Shown here: positions 21,380 through 32,244 of the stretch, one piece after another
How the letters are laid out: each line of letters starts with the position of its first letter
Position numbering within the stretch: position 1 is the first letter of the stretch
From: Petaurus breviceps papuanus
Lineage: Eukaryota; Chordata; Mammalia; Diprotodontia; Petauridae
Assembly: GCA_028583685.1 (NCBI GenBank)
Contig: JAMXIF010000073.1
Coordinates: forward strand, 5,308,253-5,372,252
Direction: 5' to 3'
Length of the DNA stretch: 64,000 nucleotides
Program-made: the position numbers and the translations under genes
The notes under the pieces: model-generated
Told to the model about the DNA's origin: nothing
Seen by the model: only the letters and a program-made list of their open reading frames with translations
Databases searched by the model: none

Positions 21380-22130
21380 ATTCAAAGATCAGCAAGGAGA
21401 CCAATGTCATTGGATGGTAGAGTACATGGTGGAGTGAGGGGAGTATAAGCTATAAGAAGACTGGAAAGCTAGTATAGACAACTTATGAAGGGCTTTGCAT
21501 GCCAAATAGAGGATTTTATATTTAAGGTGATAGGGAGCTATTGGAGTTTATTGAGTTGGTGTGGGAGGTGACAAGGTCAGACCTGGGCTGCAGTAAGGTG
21601 ACTTTGATAGCTGAATAAAGTAAATGGCCTATAGTGGGGAGAGACTTACGGCAAGCAAACTAACCATCACGGTATTACAATCGTTCAGGTGTAAAGAGAT
21701 GAGTACTCTAAAAGGATGGTGATGGTGTCAGGGGATAGAAGGGGATGAGTCAGAGAAATATGAAGAATATAAAGTCTATAGGTCTTGATATAGGGTGGTA
21801 GTAAGAGAGAGAGACAGAGAGAGAGAGGGGAGGAGGGAGGGAGGGGGAGAGAGACAGACAGAGAGACAGACAGAGAGAGAGAGAGAGAGGGAGAGAGGGA
21901 GAGAGAGGGAGAGAGAGGGAGTGAAATGTTGAGGATGACAGCTAGATTTTGAGATTTTTCAGTTTGAGTGACAGGGAGGATGTTGGTGCCCTTGACAGCA
22001 ATAGGGAAGGTTGGAAAGGGGAAAGGTTTTGGAAAAAAGATATTGACTTCAATTTTGCACATGCTAAATTTAAGATGTCTATGAAACATCCAGTTTGAGA
22101 TATTCAATAAGCAATTGGAGATGTAAGTTC
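21380..22130 (+). repeat. Ancient mammalian repeat, longest copy
   Basis: Ordered motifs: 'gggctttgcatgccaaatag', 'gatagggagctattggag', 'gtgacaaggtcagacctggg', 'gggagagacttacggcaa', 'tattacaatcgttcagg', 'aaatgttgaggatgacagct', 'ttttgcacatgctaaattt' and 'gtctatgaaacatccagttt'. It is broken by a (GA)n run at about 21805-21921. The family is widespread in mammals. I do not name it. Confidence 0.55.
21805..21921. repeat. (GA)n-rich microsatellite
   Basis: Interrupted GAGA/GACAGA/GGGAGA repeats inside the ancient repeat. Confidence 0.9.
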
Positions 22131-22344
22131 CTTGAGGGCAGGCACCATTTTACTTTGGATTTGTATATCTAGTACCTAGAACAGTGCCATCTACAAAGTT
22201 GGTGCTTAACAAGTAGACTGATGGGTATAAAGTAGAGGGGCTTTTTGTTTAGGTATGATTTGATCTAGATGGGCCCTGAAATTCCATCCAACTCTGAGAT
22301 TCTCTATTTCCATGATAATGATGGAATATAAGTGAATGCATGAA
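22131..22344 (+). repeat. L2/MIR-type tail plus old repeat remnants
   Basis: GTTCCTTGAGGGCAGGCACC, 'agaacagtgccatctac' and 'ggtgcttaacaagta' mark an L2/MIR 3' tail to about 22225. The following stretch resembles a MIR tail ('tccatccaactctgagattc'). Confidence 0.6.
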
Positions 22345-22515
22345 CAAATGAAAACATTTATCAACTATTTACTATATTTCAGATACTCTGCTTAGTGTTG
22401 GGAATAAATATGCAAAATGCAAAAAAAGAAAGCAAATCCCAAATACAAAAAAGACCCTTTTTGCCCTCAAATAGCTTACATTTTAATAGGAGGAGACAAC
22501 AAATAAAAAAAATGG
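22345..22515 (+). repeat. Ancient dispersed repeat, GAGCTTACATTCTA type
   Basis: 'tatcaactatttactatatt', 'tctgcttagtgttgggaata' and 'ctcaaatagcttacatttta' match the family. Confidence 0.55.
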
Positions 22516-22529
22516 GGGAGTGGTGACTA

Positions 22530-22850
22530 GGATAACACTTTGCTTCTCAAAAAGGACCAATGACATCAGCAGGGCAATGCCTTGATTTCAAAGTGAATTG
22601 GATTTAAGTGAGGCAGAGCTGTGCTGATGCATCAGGCTCACTCTTTCCTTCAGAGTCATCTGGGTCCAGTGGCAAGACACAGATCAAGGTGACTGTCAAT
22701 GGCCCTGGATGTAATGGGAGACTTGGTCTTTTTAAGATAAGGTCTTTCCCAGGTCTCACTTTGTCTGAGGTAATGCCTATTCAGTAGCTAAAGGTTAGGT
22801 AAGAATTGAGGGAAACAGACTGCCTAGTTTGCCTTCACAAATGAATCAAA
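22530..22850 (-). repeat. Marsupial SINE, GAAGGACAAACAA type, minus
   Basis: The plus strand shows 'aaaaggaccaatgacatcag', 'aagtgaattggatttaagtg', 'aggcagagctgtgctgatgc' and 'catctgggtccagtggcaag', the reverse complement of the repeat at 39995-40205. The part beyond about 22700 is less certain. Confidence 0.55.
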
Positions 22851-23779
22851 CCTTAGAGTTGCTGGCCAGAACAGAAACAATTGCTATTTACACTCATTCT
22901 GAACCAAAAGGATGATGACTTGGTCTACAGGGCATTCAAGTGACATGTCTTTTCTGCAGCCTCATTCTAGATAAACAAGCATTATTAAGTGAAGGACATA
23001 ATTTCAACATTATGTGTCACTGAGAGGTTTTGTTATGTTACTTAAGCTTACTGAATTTGATTTAATTGGAATATGACAATAAAGGGACATAGCTGAGTCT
23101 GAGGAAAAGGATTAGGCAAAAATGGTTGTAGAATATCATTGGATAGCAAGAAGATATAGTTTATAATGGAATTCATGAACCTAAGCATTGTGGAACACAC
23201 TTGGTAAAGGAAATGTAGAAACAGAAGTGAAATTTTGGTATGAATGAACTAAAGACATATCTGGATGCATAGTAGGATCTTATTAAATACTTGTTGGTTG
23301 ATTAGTTGACTATTGAAATGTCAAGAAATAGATGCCTATGCAAAAAAAAAAATTAGAAACCTGCCACAGAGTTATGGTCTGGTAGGCATCAGATACCTTA
23401 ACTATTTGGACATGTTGCCAAAGGCATAGCAGTTTACACACACTTGACTGACCTTAATGATAATTTTCATCTTCAAACAAAGAAGGAAAGGATAAAGCGA
23501 ACTGATGGTCTAGACCTGAATTGGATTAATAAGGAGGAACTAGTTGAATGAATAGAAATGATGGGAATATTCTGAAGAGGGAAACACAAAATATTGAAAT
23601 TTGTGGTAAATTAAGAGAATAGTTGGATTCTATATTTTAGGAGAACAGATAAAATAAACTTTGAAAAAGAAAAAGGATAACATGATCTGAATTTACATGA
23701 AACAAGCCAGCCTATGAGGATATTCTCAGGAATATAATTATGATCAATGAAGAAATTGTCTAAAGAAATATCTATAAGT
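22851..23779. other. Unassigned sequence
   Basis: No repeat or gene recognised. It is AT-rich with several short A runs. Confidence 0.4.
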
Positions 23780-24060
23780 GGTTAGGATCTCAGTGACCAA
23801 GTTAGACCTTAAGGACACATCTGCAGAAGATGGAACAAAGTTCCACTACTGTATCCCAAAGAGATTTTTTTTTAAAAGCAAAAGGACATATTTGTACAAA
23901 AATATTTATAGCAGCTCTTCTTGTGATAGCAAAGAATTGGAAAACCAAGCAATGTTCATCAGTGGGGGAGTGGCTGAAGGCCTAAGCATGAAACAGCTAT
24001 GAAAACATATTATGAAGATCACTGAACCCCCCTAAGTGATTCAAATTTGGTAATGAATAT
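23780..24060 (+). mobile_element. L1 ORF2-end/3' UTR fragment (plus)
   Basis: 'aaaaggacatatttgtacaa', AAATATTTATAGCAGCTCTT, 'tgatagcaaagaattggaaa' and 'caatgttcatcagtggggga' match the marsupial L1 sequence spanning the end of ORF2. The complete HAL1 inserted 17 bp downstream. Confidence 0.7.
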
Positions 24061-24076
24061 AAGAATAACACAAATG
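24061..24076. repeat. Target-site duplication, left copy (HAL1-1)
   Basis: AAGAATAACACAAATG, matched at 26993-27008 by AAGAATAACACACATG with one difference in 16 bp. Confidence 0.9.
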
Positions 24077-24792
24077 CTGGGGCGGAGCCAAGATGGCTGA
24101 GTAGAAGCACAAGCTTCCTGTGACTCCGGCTTCCACCTTCCCCAATCCATGTAAAAAGGGGACTCTAAACAAACTTTGGAGCTCCAGAACCCACAAAATG
24201 AAACGGACAAGCTAACCTCCCACTGAGGACAGCCCCACAGGCCTGCAGGAATCCAGCACAGTGCTCTGGGAACTTAGCCCAGCCCCTCCCTGAAGCTTTA
24301 GCCCTAGGGCAGGCCTGACCAGCCGCTGGCCAGAGGGACTCCAGATCAGCAGCAGCTGTGGCCGTTTACAGATTTATCAATACATAGATGCGAAGGACAA
24401 GGTGAGAGGTCAGTACAGTCTGGACTTTGGGACCAGTAAGTGGGAGTGCGTGGCTTTTACCCCCAGGGCGAAAAGCCCCTGAGACACCAGCCCAGCCAGC
24501 CAGCACCACTGGGCGGCTTCAGGTCTTGGCCTGCAGAGTGTAGGGGGACCAAGCACCAGTTTGAGGGGTAATCGCTCTTACTTTAATCTGCTTGAATCTG
24601 GATTTAAGTCTAGGGTGGAGGTTCTGGGGTGTGTGTCCAGCTTACCAGAGTGTGTAGAGACCTCAGAGAGGGCACCTATCTAACACCTCCAGCAGCTGAG
24701 AAAACCCCAGTGTTTGGGACTAAATCTCCCTTGTCTGGTGGCAGAGTCCTACTGTGGCAAAAAGCCCATAAGTCAAGTAATTGAGTGGCAAA

Positions 24793-25866
24793 ATGAGCAG
24801 GCAAAGGAAACAAAGTAGACAGAAGATTCCAAAAATACACTCCTATTTTGGGGACAAAAAGGAGCAAAGCATGGAACAGGAGGAAAGCAGTGAAGTCAGA
24901 ACTCCTGCACCAAAAGCTTCAAAGGAAAACACAAGCTGGTTACAGGCCATAGAGGACCTTAAGAAAGATTTTGAAAACCAAATAAGAGAAGTGGAGGAAA
25001 AATTGTGAAGAGAAATGAGAACAATGCAAGAAAATTATGAAATGAGAGTCAACAGCCTGACTGAGGAAAATAATACCTTAAAAAACAGACTGACTCAAAT
25101 GGCAAAGGAGGCCCAAAAAGGCAATGAGGAGAAGAATGCCTTAAAAAACAGAATTTGCCTGATGGAAAAAGAATCTCAAAAACTCAATGAGGAGAATCAT
25201 TGCTTCAGAATTAGATTGGAGCAAATAGAAGCTAATGACTTTATGAGAAATCAAGATGCTGTTAAACAGATCCAAACAAATGAAAGAATGGAAGTCAATG
25301 TGAAATATCTCATGGGAAAAACCACTGACCTGGAAAATAGATCCAGGAAAGATCATTTAAAAATTATTGGACTGCCTGAAAGCCATGACCAAAGTAAGAA
25401 CCTAGAAATCATCCTCCAGGAAATTCTCAAAGAAAACTGCCCTGATGTTTTAGTACCAGAGGGCAAAATAGAGGTTGAAAGAATCCACCGATCACCTACT
25501 GAAAAAGATCCCAAAAAGAAAACTCCTAGGAATATTATAGCCAGGTTCCGGAATTCCCAGATTAAGGAGAGAATATTACAAGCAGCCAGGAAGAAACAAT
25601 TTGAATACTGTGGAAACACAATCAGGATAACCCAGGATCTGGCAGCTTCTACACTGAGGGATCGAAGGGCTTGGAATATGATATTCCAGAGGGCAAAGGA
25701 GCTGGGATTAAAACCAAGAGTCACCTACCCAGCAAAACTGAGTGTCATGTTTCAGGGGAAAATATGGTCATTCAGTGGAATAGAGGACTTTCAAGCATTC
25801 TTGCTGAAAAAACCAGAGTTGAATAGAATATTTGACACTCAGATAAAAGAAGCAAGAGAAGCATGA
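24793..25866 (+). pseudogene. HAL1 ORF1 (L1 ORF1p-like), one stop
   Basis: A 357-codon frame related to L1 ORF1p, the RNA-binding trimeric protein of the retrotransposition particle. It starts MSRQRKQ and runs in one frame except for a TGA at codon 72 (25006-25008). A sister copy has glycine there (EKIGRE), so GGA to TGA is likely. Residues about 60-170 are a heptad-rich coiled coil (TEENNTLKNRL, LMEKESQKLNEEN). From about 180 there is the RRM-like core (LENRSRKDHLKIIGLPES), then the C-terminal domain with RNIIARF and YPAKLSVMF, ending KEAREA. The ATG at 24793 is preferred over the upstream in-frame TTG. Without ORF2 downstream it could only have acted in cis or trans with L1. Confidence 0.85.
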
Positions 25867-25985
25867 GAAGGTAAACAGGGAAAAGGAATCATAAGGAACT
25901 TATCAAAGTTGAACTATTAACATTCCTACATGGAAAAACAATAACTGTAACTTAGGAAACTTTTCTCAGTAGTTGAAGGGATTAG

Positions 25986-25986
<1 letters not shown>

Positions 25987-26049
<63 letters not shown>

Positions 26050-26050
26050 T
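25987..26050. repeat. (TA)n microsatellite within HAL1-1
   Basis: About 30 TA units. Other HAL1 copies have TA runs at the same place. Confidence 0.95.
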
Positions 26051-26992
26051 TGTCTACATATGAGGGTATATGGGCATATGAATACATATGTGAATGTGTG
26101 TATATATATTTACAGGAATACATAGATAGAGGGCACAGGACCAATTTAACAGCAAGGAATGATACTTAAAAGGTGAAATTAAGAGGTGAGAGGAATATAA
26201 TGAGAGGAGATGGGGAGAGACAGAATGGGGTAAACTATCTCATACAGAAGAGGCAAGGGAAAATGGTTACAATGGAGGGAAGAATAGGAAGGCAACACGG
26301 AATGGGTCACCCTTATTCCCATTGAAATTTGGCTTGAGGAGGGAGTGAAATACACACTAAATAGGGTATTTCACCCTCCGGGAGCATAGGGGGGAAGGGG
26401 ATGAGAGGGGGTATGATAGAACGGAGGGTAGACTGGGGGAGAGGGAGGTTGGAAGCACTCAGTTTTGAAAATAGACAGGATCAAAGTGGAGAGTAGAGTG
26501 GGTGAGAGGTGGGATGGGAGGGAGGGAAGTGTAATCAGTGTTTTACAATGTGTCTACTATGTTATTGTTTCGTATTAGCTACACATATGCAACCTATACT
26601 GAACTGCATATCTTCCCAGTAGGGTTGGGCGACGGGGAAGGAGGGAATGAATCTGGAATCAAAAGTTTTGAAATCAAATATTCAAATATGTGTATATATG
26701 TATATGTGTGTATATATATATATATACTATTATTAATACCATCTTACATGTAATTGGGAAATGGGATGTGCAGGCACTGAGGCATAGAGATCCACTGGAA
26801 AAGTGGAAAGGGGTATGGGGGAAAATGTGGGAGAGAGCAGATTGGAGGAGGGGATATCCTATGGGACTGCTATTTTGGGACGGTGGGTGGGTGGGGAGAA
26901 AATCTGTAACTCAAAATCTGGCAGAAGCAGATGATGTAAATCAGAAGTTAATAAAGCATTAAAAAAGAAGTTAATAAAGCATTTAAAAAAAA

Positions 26993-27008
26993 AAGAATAA
27001 CACACATG
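26993..27008. repeat. Target-site duplication, right copy (HAL1-1)
   Basis: AAGAATAACACACATG, partner of 24061-24076. Confidence 0.9.
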
Positions 27009-27030
27009 GATTAAAAAAATCAATATTGAG

Positions 27031-27045
27031 GGCATCTGAGGTTTC
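27031..27045. repeat. Target-site duplication, left copy (HAL1-2 with transduced flank)
   Basis: GGCATCTGAGGTTTC, identical to 29199-29213. Confidence 0.9.
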
Positions 27046-27430
27046 TTTTTTTCTAATCAAATTCTTATTTATAGATAACATACAAACATATACATAAAAA
27101 GTGAAAGGATACATGTTCTGGTCAGCTTAACTGTCCACCCTGTTTCTCAGCTGTGTGTTCTGTCTCAGAGGGAAAGTAGAACATGTGGTAATTTCAGGAG
27201 AACTGCCTCTCCAGAACCATAAGCAAGGCCCAACTGGCAACAGCAGTCAGGGAAGCATTTTTTCTACACACACACACAAAATCCAAAGGATTCAAATGCA
27301 GTAAGTAGACCTCAGGCCTCTTTTGAAAGCATCAGTCTCAGGTAAGCTAGATAAGGATGCATCTGGCGATTGCTCAAATTCCTTTGGGTGCCAGGAACTA
27401 TAGTCATACCAATTTATCAGGCATCATAGC
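27046..27430 (-). mobile_element. Putative 3'-transduced sequence of HAL1-2
   Basis: Read on the minus strand, this lies downstream of the HAL1-2 end and its own A-rich stop (27432-27447), and finishes in a second short poly(A) (T7 at 27046-27052) right against the TSD. It is inside the duplication, so it arrived with the element. It shows no HAL1 similarity. An ATAAATAAG stretch sits about 12 bases before the tail, in place of a canonical AATAAA. Confidence 0.7.
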
Positions 27431-29198
27431 TATTTTTTTTATTTTTCAAATGCTTTATTAACTTCTGATTTACATCATTTATTTCCACCAGATTTTGAAT
27501 ATCAAATTTTCTCCCCGTTTTTCCCCTACCCACTGCCCCAAAATAGCAGTCCCACAGGATATGCCTCCTCCAATCTTCTCTCTCCCATATTTTCTCCCAT
27601 ACCCCTTTCGACTTTTCCAGTGAATCTCTATGCCCCAGTGCTTGTATATCTTATTTCCCAATTACTTGTAAAATAGTATTAATAATAGTATATATATGTG
27701 TGTATATATATGTATATATATATATATGAATATTTGATTTTAAAACTTTGAATTCCAGATTCAGCTCCTTCCTCCCTTGTCACCCACCCTTACTGGAAAG
27801 ATAAGCAGTTCAGTATAGGCTGTACACGTGTGGCTAATGCACTGGAGACTGGCTATAATATTACTAGGAGTTTTCTTTTTGGGATCTTTTTCAGGAGGTG
27901 ATCGGTGGATTCTTTCAAACTCTATTTTGCCCTCTGGTTCTAAAACATCGGGGCAGTTTTCTTTGAGAACTTCCTGAAGGATGATTTCTAGGTTCTTACT
28001 TTGATCATGGCTTTTGGGTAGTCCAATAATTTTTAAATGATCTCTCCTGGATCTATTTTCCAGGTCAGTGGTTTTTCCCATGAGATATGTCAGTTTGCCT
28101 TCTATTCTTTCATTTCTTTGGATCTGTTTAACAGCATCTTGATTTCTCATAAAGTCATTAGCTTCCATATGCTCCAATCTAATTCTGAAGCAATGATTCT
28201 CCTCATTGAGCTTTTATGATTCTTTTTCCATCTGGCAAATTTGGCTTTTAAAGGCATTCTTCTCCTCATTGCCTTTTTGAGCCTCTTTTGCCATTTGAAT
28301 TGTTCTATTTTTTAAGGTGTGATTTTCCTCAGTCACTCTGTTGACTCTCATTTTGTAATTTTCTTGCATTGTTATTATTTCTCTTCCAATTTTTTCCTCT
28401 ACTTCTCTTATCTGCTTCTTAAGGTCCTCTATGGCCTGTAACCAGCTGGTATTTTCCTTTGAAGCTTTTGGTGCAGGAGTTCTGACTTCACTGTCTTCTT
28501 TCCATTCCATGCTTTGCTCCTTTTGGGACTCAAAATAGGAGTCTAATATTGGAATCTTCTGTCTGCTTTTTTTTCCTTTGCCTGGTCATGTTGCCCTTCA
28601 GTCACTTGACCCCTGGGCCTTTTGCCACAGTAGGACACCAGACAGGGGAGCTTTCGTCCCAAACACTGGGGTTTTCTCAGCTGCCAGAGGTATTAGATGG
28701 GTGCCCTCTCTGAGGTCTCCACATGCTCTGGCAAGCTGGACACACACCCCAGGACCTCCACCCTAGACTGCAATCCAGATCCAAGAATGTTAAAGCAAGA
28801 GCAAATACCCCTCAGACTGGTTGCTTGGTCCCCCTATACTTTGCAGGCCAGGAGCTGAAGCTGTCAAGTGGTGTTGGCTGGCTGTGCTGGAGTCTCAGCG
28901 ACTTCTTGCCACGGTGCCAAAAGCAACACATTCCCTTTTACCAGGTCCCAAAGTTAAGACTGCACTGACCTCTCACTTTGTCTTTAGCATCTATGTGTTG
29001 ATAATTCTGGAAATGGCCACAGCTGCTGCTGATCTGGAGTCCCTCCGACCGGCGGCTGGTCAGACACTCTCTGGGGCTAAAGCCTTGGCATGGGGCTGGG
29101 CTTGGCTCCCAGAGCACTGTGCTGGCCGATTCCTGCTGGCCTGCCAGGCTGTCCTCAGCGGGAGGTTAGCTTCTCTTTGTCATTTTGTGGGTTCTGCC
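27431..29198 (-). mobile_element. HAL1-2 retrotransposon, minus, internally deleted and 5'-truncated
   Basis: On the minus strand it begins within the 5' UTR at 29198 (GAACCCACAAAATGAC near the start), passes ORF1 (about 28577 down to 27850) and then jumps into the last 400 bp of the 3' region. It ends AAGTTAATAAAGCATTTG with an A-rich run at 27432-27447. Compared with HAL1-1 about 1 kb is missing, from ORF1 codons near RNIIA to the late 3' region. ORF1 is further broken by a stop near 28214. The 15-bp TSD lies outside the transduced flank, at 27031 and 29199. Confidence 0.8.
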
Positions 29199-29213
29199 GG
29201 CATCTGAGGTTTC
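29199..29213. repeat. Target-site duplication, right copy (HAL1-2)
   Basis: GGCATCTGAGGTTTC. The cut site GGTTTC/AAAG resembles the L1 endonuclease preference TTTT/AA. Confidence 0.9.
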
Positions 29214-29309
29214 AAAGAAGAGCTTATCGCTCTCTTCTGTCCAGAGTCTGAGACTCCTGGCTGTGCTTGTTGGGAAATGATACTAGATAACAAAGAGAAA
29301 GAAGAAGTA
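29214..29309. other. Unassigned spacer
   Basis: Short unrecognised stretch between HAL1-2 and the SINE. Confidence 0.4.
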
Positions 29310-29467
29310 CTCTTTTTTTTTCTTTTTGGAGGACAATTGGGGTTAAGTTACCTGCCCAAAGTCACATCGCTAGTAATTGTGTCAAGTATCTGATCCTAGA
29401 TTTGAACTCAGGTCTTCCTGACTCTAGGGCCAGTGATCTATATTCACTTCACCACCTAGCTGCCCCA
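29310..29467 (-). mobile_element. Marsupial tRNA-derived SINE, minus
   Basis: The minus-strand text starts GGGGCAGCTAGGTGGTGAAG and contains 'agtcaggaagacctgagttc' and 'cttaaccccaattgtcctcc', with an A-rich tail. AGAAGTACTC and AGAAATACTC at the two sides look like a slightly diverged TSD. Confidence 0.8.
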
Positions 29468-29470
29468 GAA

Positions 29471-30262
29471 ATACTCAGTTTTGCTCCTGTTTTCTCTACC
29501 AAAAAAATTATCCTTCTAAGAATATTATTTATAAGGACAAAATTTTCACAAGTAAAACTATTTAAAACATGCCACCAACATAATAATTTCAAGAACAATT
29601 TCTATGAAAAGCATTATTTTTCCAGAAGGCAGTTTGAGCTATCATGTTTCTTCCTAGCCTTACTGCATTATCATCTCTTCTAAATAAAACTAACTATAGT
29701 TTCCAAACAAAAGAGGAAATTAAATGAAAGCATGTAATAATCACATAGATTACATCAAGCTTTGTGGTTACAATGAAAAACAATATTAAACAGTTGCTTC
29801 ATGTTTTGGAATCTTTCTTCAATTACATAAAAATATTCTTTGCACTATGAAAATGTAAAAAAATTTAACCCAAGAAATGGAACTGTAACAATTGAAGGAT
29901 TTGACAAATTTTAGTACCACTAAAACAAGCATCAAAATATCCTGGAAATCTTCATCAGTATATTGACCTGGAATTGGACCATTATCATAGGATAAACTGT
30001 TATCTATACTTACTCCAGCATGAAATCGATACATAAAACCTTAAGGACAACATTGTTAATATATATTTCCATCCAAATACTCACAATCTCCAAGCAACAT
30101 GGAATGAAAAGCCTTCAAAAAAATAAAGATCCAGCAGACTAGATAAAAATCATGTGGAAAATGATTGAATATCTTTTCTATTTTTTTGTATGCTAAAGGA
30201 GTTGTACGAAGAATATTTTAGTGAGTGTGCAGAAAATGGTCTACATTCTAATATTTTTGTTC
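29471..30262. other. Unassigned sequence
   Basis: No gene or repeat recognised in about 0.8 kb. Confidence 0.4.
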
Positions 30263-30345
30263 CTATTTAGTTGTTCAGTCATGTACAATTCTTTATCACC
30301 CCATGGACCATAGTATGTCAATAGTGTCCTTGACAAAGACACTAG
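30263..30345 (-). repeat. Mar1-type SINE fragment, minus
   Basis: TTGTTCAGTCATGTACAATT and 'tttatcaccccatggacca' match the 3' half of the longer Mar1 copies at 13936 and 37855. Confidence 0.6.
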
Positions 30346-31157
30346 AGGAGAAGATGGCAGGGTAGGTCAGAGAATTCCAAGCTCTCAAGATTTTCCTCCA
30401 CAAAAGAGATAAAACAACACCTTAGGGCAAACATAGGGCACTAAAAATAAACAAGAGAAGGGGCAGGAGTCCTCCTGGGACAATTGGAGAATATCTGAAG
30501 AAAAATCCTGGGACAAAATTTGATCCCTGTGAATAATAAACACCTCTAGGCTAGAGACTACTTAAACAAGTGGCAAGTCCTATTGTTAGCTGAATTGGGA
30601 GGCTGCCTCCACCCCAGTCACAGGAACTTTTACCCCTGAAACACTGAGGGGAGTTGGGTGTCTCAGCTCAGGAAGATCATGGGAATCTGTGCTGACAAGG
30701 AATACCAGACCCAGCTGTGCTGTGGAGACAAGCATTTGGGGTCAATAAGGAACCAGCACATGCCCAGTGAGTGCAGAAGCAGTGGAGCTGGGACATTGCT
30801 GGCTGTGGGCACTAACAGGAGGCTGGAGACCTTGGTTAGGGTTCAAGGTCAGAGAAGAGAACTGAAGGAGGATGTGAGACCAGAGGTACCATTTCCCATA
30901 CCCCTGGACTAGAAGTGAATACCAAAAAATTAAACTATCACACACAAAATAATAAACAGACAAAAAAGACAAATAAGTAAATACACCAGTAAAAAAGAAA
31001 GAATTCAAGCATAGAGAGTTATTATGGATATAAGAAGACTAGGATTCATCTTCAGAGGAGGATACTGAGGCAAAGAAACAATAGTAATGTTAATTGGTCA
31101 CCTGACCCAAAAGAAGTCATAAAAGAACTTAAAAAATACTTTAAAAATCAAGTGAGA

Positions 31158-31306
31158 ACGGTGAGTAGAGTGCCAGCCCTGGAGTGGGAGCACCTGGGTT
31201 CAGATCTGACCTCAGACACTTGACACATGCACACAAAAACTAGCCGTGTAACCTTGGGCAAGTCACTTAACCCTGGTTGCCCTCCCTCCCCCCTCCATGC
31301 TAAAAA
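31158..31306 (+). mobile_element. Marsupial tRNA-derived SINE, plus, inside the old HAL1
   Basis: GGTGAGTAGAGTGCCAGCCC, 'cacctgggttcagatctgac', 'aaaactagccgtgtaacctt' and 'gcaagtcacttaaccctgg', with an A tail. The flanks AAAAATCAAGTGAGA (31143-31157) and AAATTCAAATGAGA (31307-31320) are diverged TSD copies. Confidence 0.8.
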
Positions 31307-31683
31307 AAATTCAAATGAGAGATTGAGGGAAAACTAAACAATATATAACAATGCAAGAAAAATAAGATTAGGAAAAGAAAGCTAACCAATTTGAAAAGGA
31401 GACCCAGAATCTTAAGCAAGAAAATGACTCCTTGAAAATCAGAATTTAAAAAGGGAAACTAGAAAAGACATAAGAGACCAAGAAATAATAAAACAAAATA
31501 TGAAGAATGAAAAAAAGGAAGAGAATGGGAAATATCTAATAAGAAAAATAAATGATCTGAATAACAGATTAAGAAAACATAAGAATAATCAGACTACCTT
31601 AAATCTATGATCAAAAAAAATAATCTTGTTACAATAATACAAGAAATAATTAAAGAAAATTATCCTGAATCATTGCAAGAGGG

Positions 31684-32244
31684 TGTAGCAGCAAGCACCC
31701 TAGCATACCCAGGATGGATGCTAATACAGGTTCCTAGATCTGCTTTTTTAAAGAAAAGCAACTCCAAATGGGTTAATAATCTTACTTTAATCAGACATAT
31801 GTCATTTACCTAGCTCAAGGGAAAAAGGTCAGCACCCCCAGCTTCAGAGAAAACAAACAAGTTACAAGCAGAAGTTACAAGCAGACAGAGAAACAGATTA
31901 GCAGACATGCTTCTAGCTGTCTGACCATTACATCCATACCTGGTCAGTTACCAGAGAGGGAAGCAACAACATCTGGGTTTTCAAAGCCGGGGAGCTCAAT
32001 GGCTGCCCAGAGTCTCATCTGGTCAAATCACAGAACTCTTCTCAAAGTGAGCCCCAAAGCAAAATCTCCCATCAGGGCTTATATAGCCTTCTCCTGTCTC
32101 AGAGAATATAACAACCCTCTTGACCCACTGCCCAATCAAAAAGCATCTCCTGAAAAACAAGCCTCCCCCCACAGGCTCCAGGTGCACTTAAGCCTATCAA
32201 AGGGCTTGGGGCAGGGAAGATCTTAAATTTACATTCCCATTACA
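31684..32244 (-). mobile_element. LTR (minus) at the left edge of the ERV composite
   Basis: On the minus strand it starts TGTAATGGGAATGTAAATTT and continues AAGATCTTCCCTGCCCC, closely matching the start of the solo LTR at 4752. It ends GCTTGCTGCTACA. A TATATAAG box lies at 32078-32085 in the minus sense. Confidence 0.7.

Larger units (their letters stand above)
24077..26992 (+). mobile_element. Complete HAL1 (half-L1) retrotransposon, HAL1-1
   Basis: A 2.9-kb element with both ends and a TSD. It starts GGGGCGGAGCCAAGATGGC, the usual L1-type 5' start in this lineage, has a 5' UTR to 24792, one ORF (ORF1) at 24793-25866, then a 3' region with a (TA)n run and a long G/A-rich tract (about 26160-26530), ending in two copies of GAAGTTAATAAAGCATT and poly(A). 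There is no ORF2, so it has no endonuclease or reverse transcriptase of its own and must have used those of L1. That is the definition of HAL1. The G-rich 3' tract resembles the polypurine tract of L1 3' UTRs. The near-perfect TSD and single stop in ORF1 make it one of the youngest insertions here. Confidence 0.85.

Noticed and set aside
30658-30912. 84-residue ORF as a small gene
   Set aside because: It lies in the 5' UTR of the old HAL1/L1, where similar random ORFs occur.
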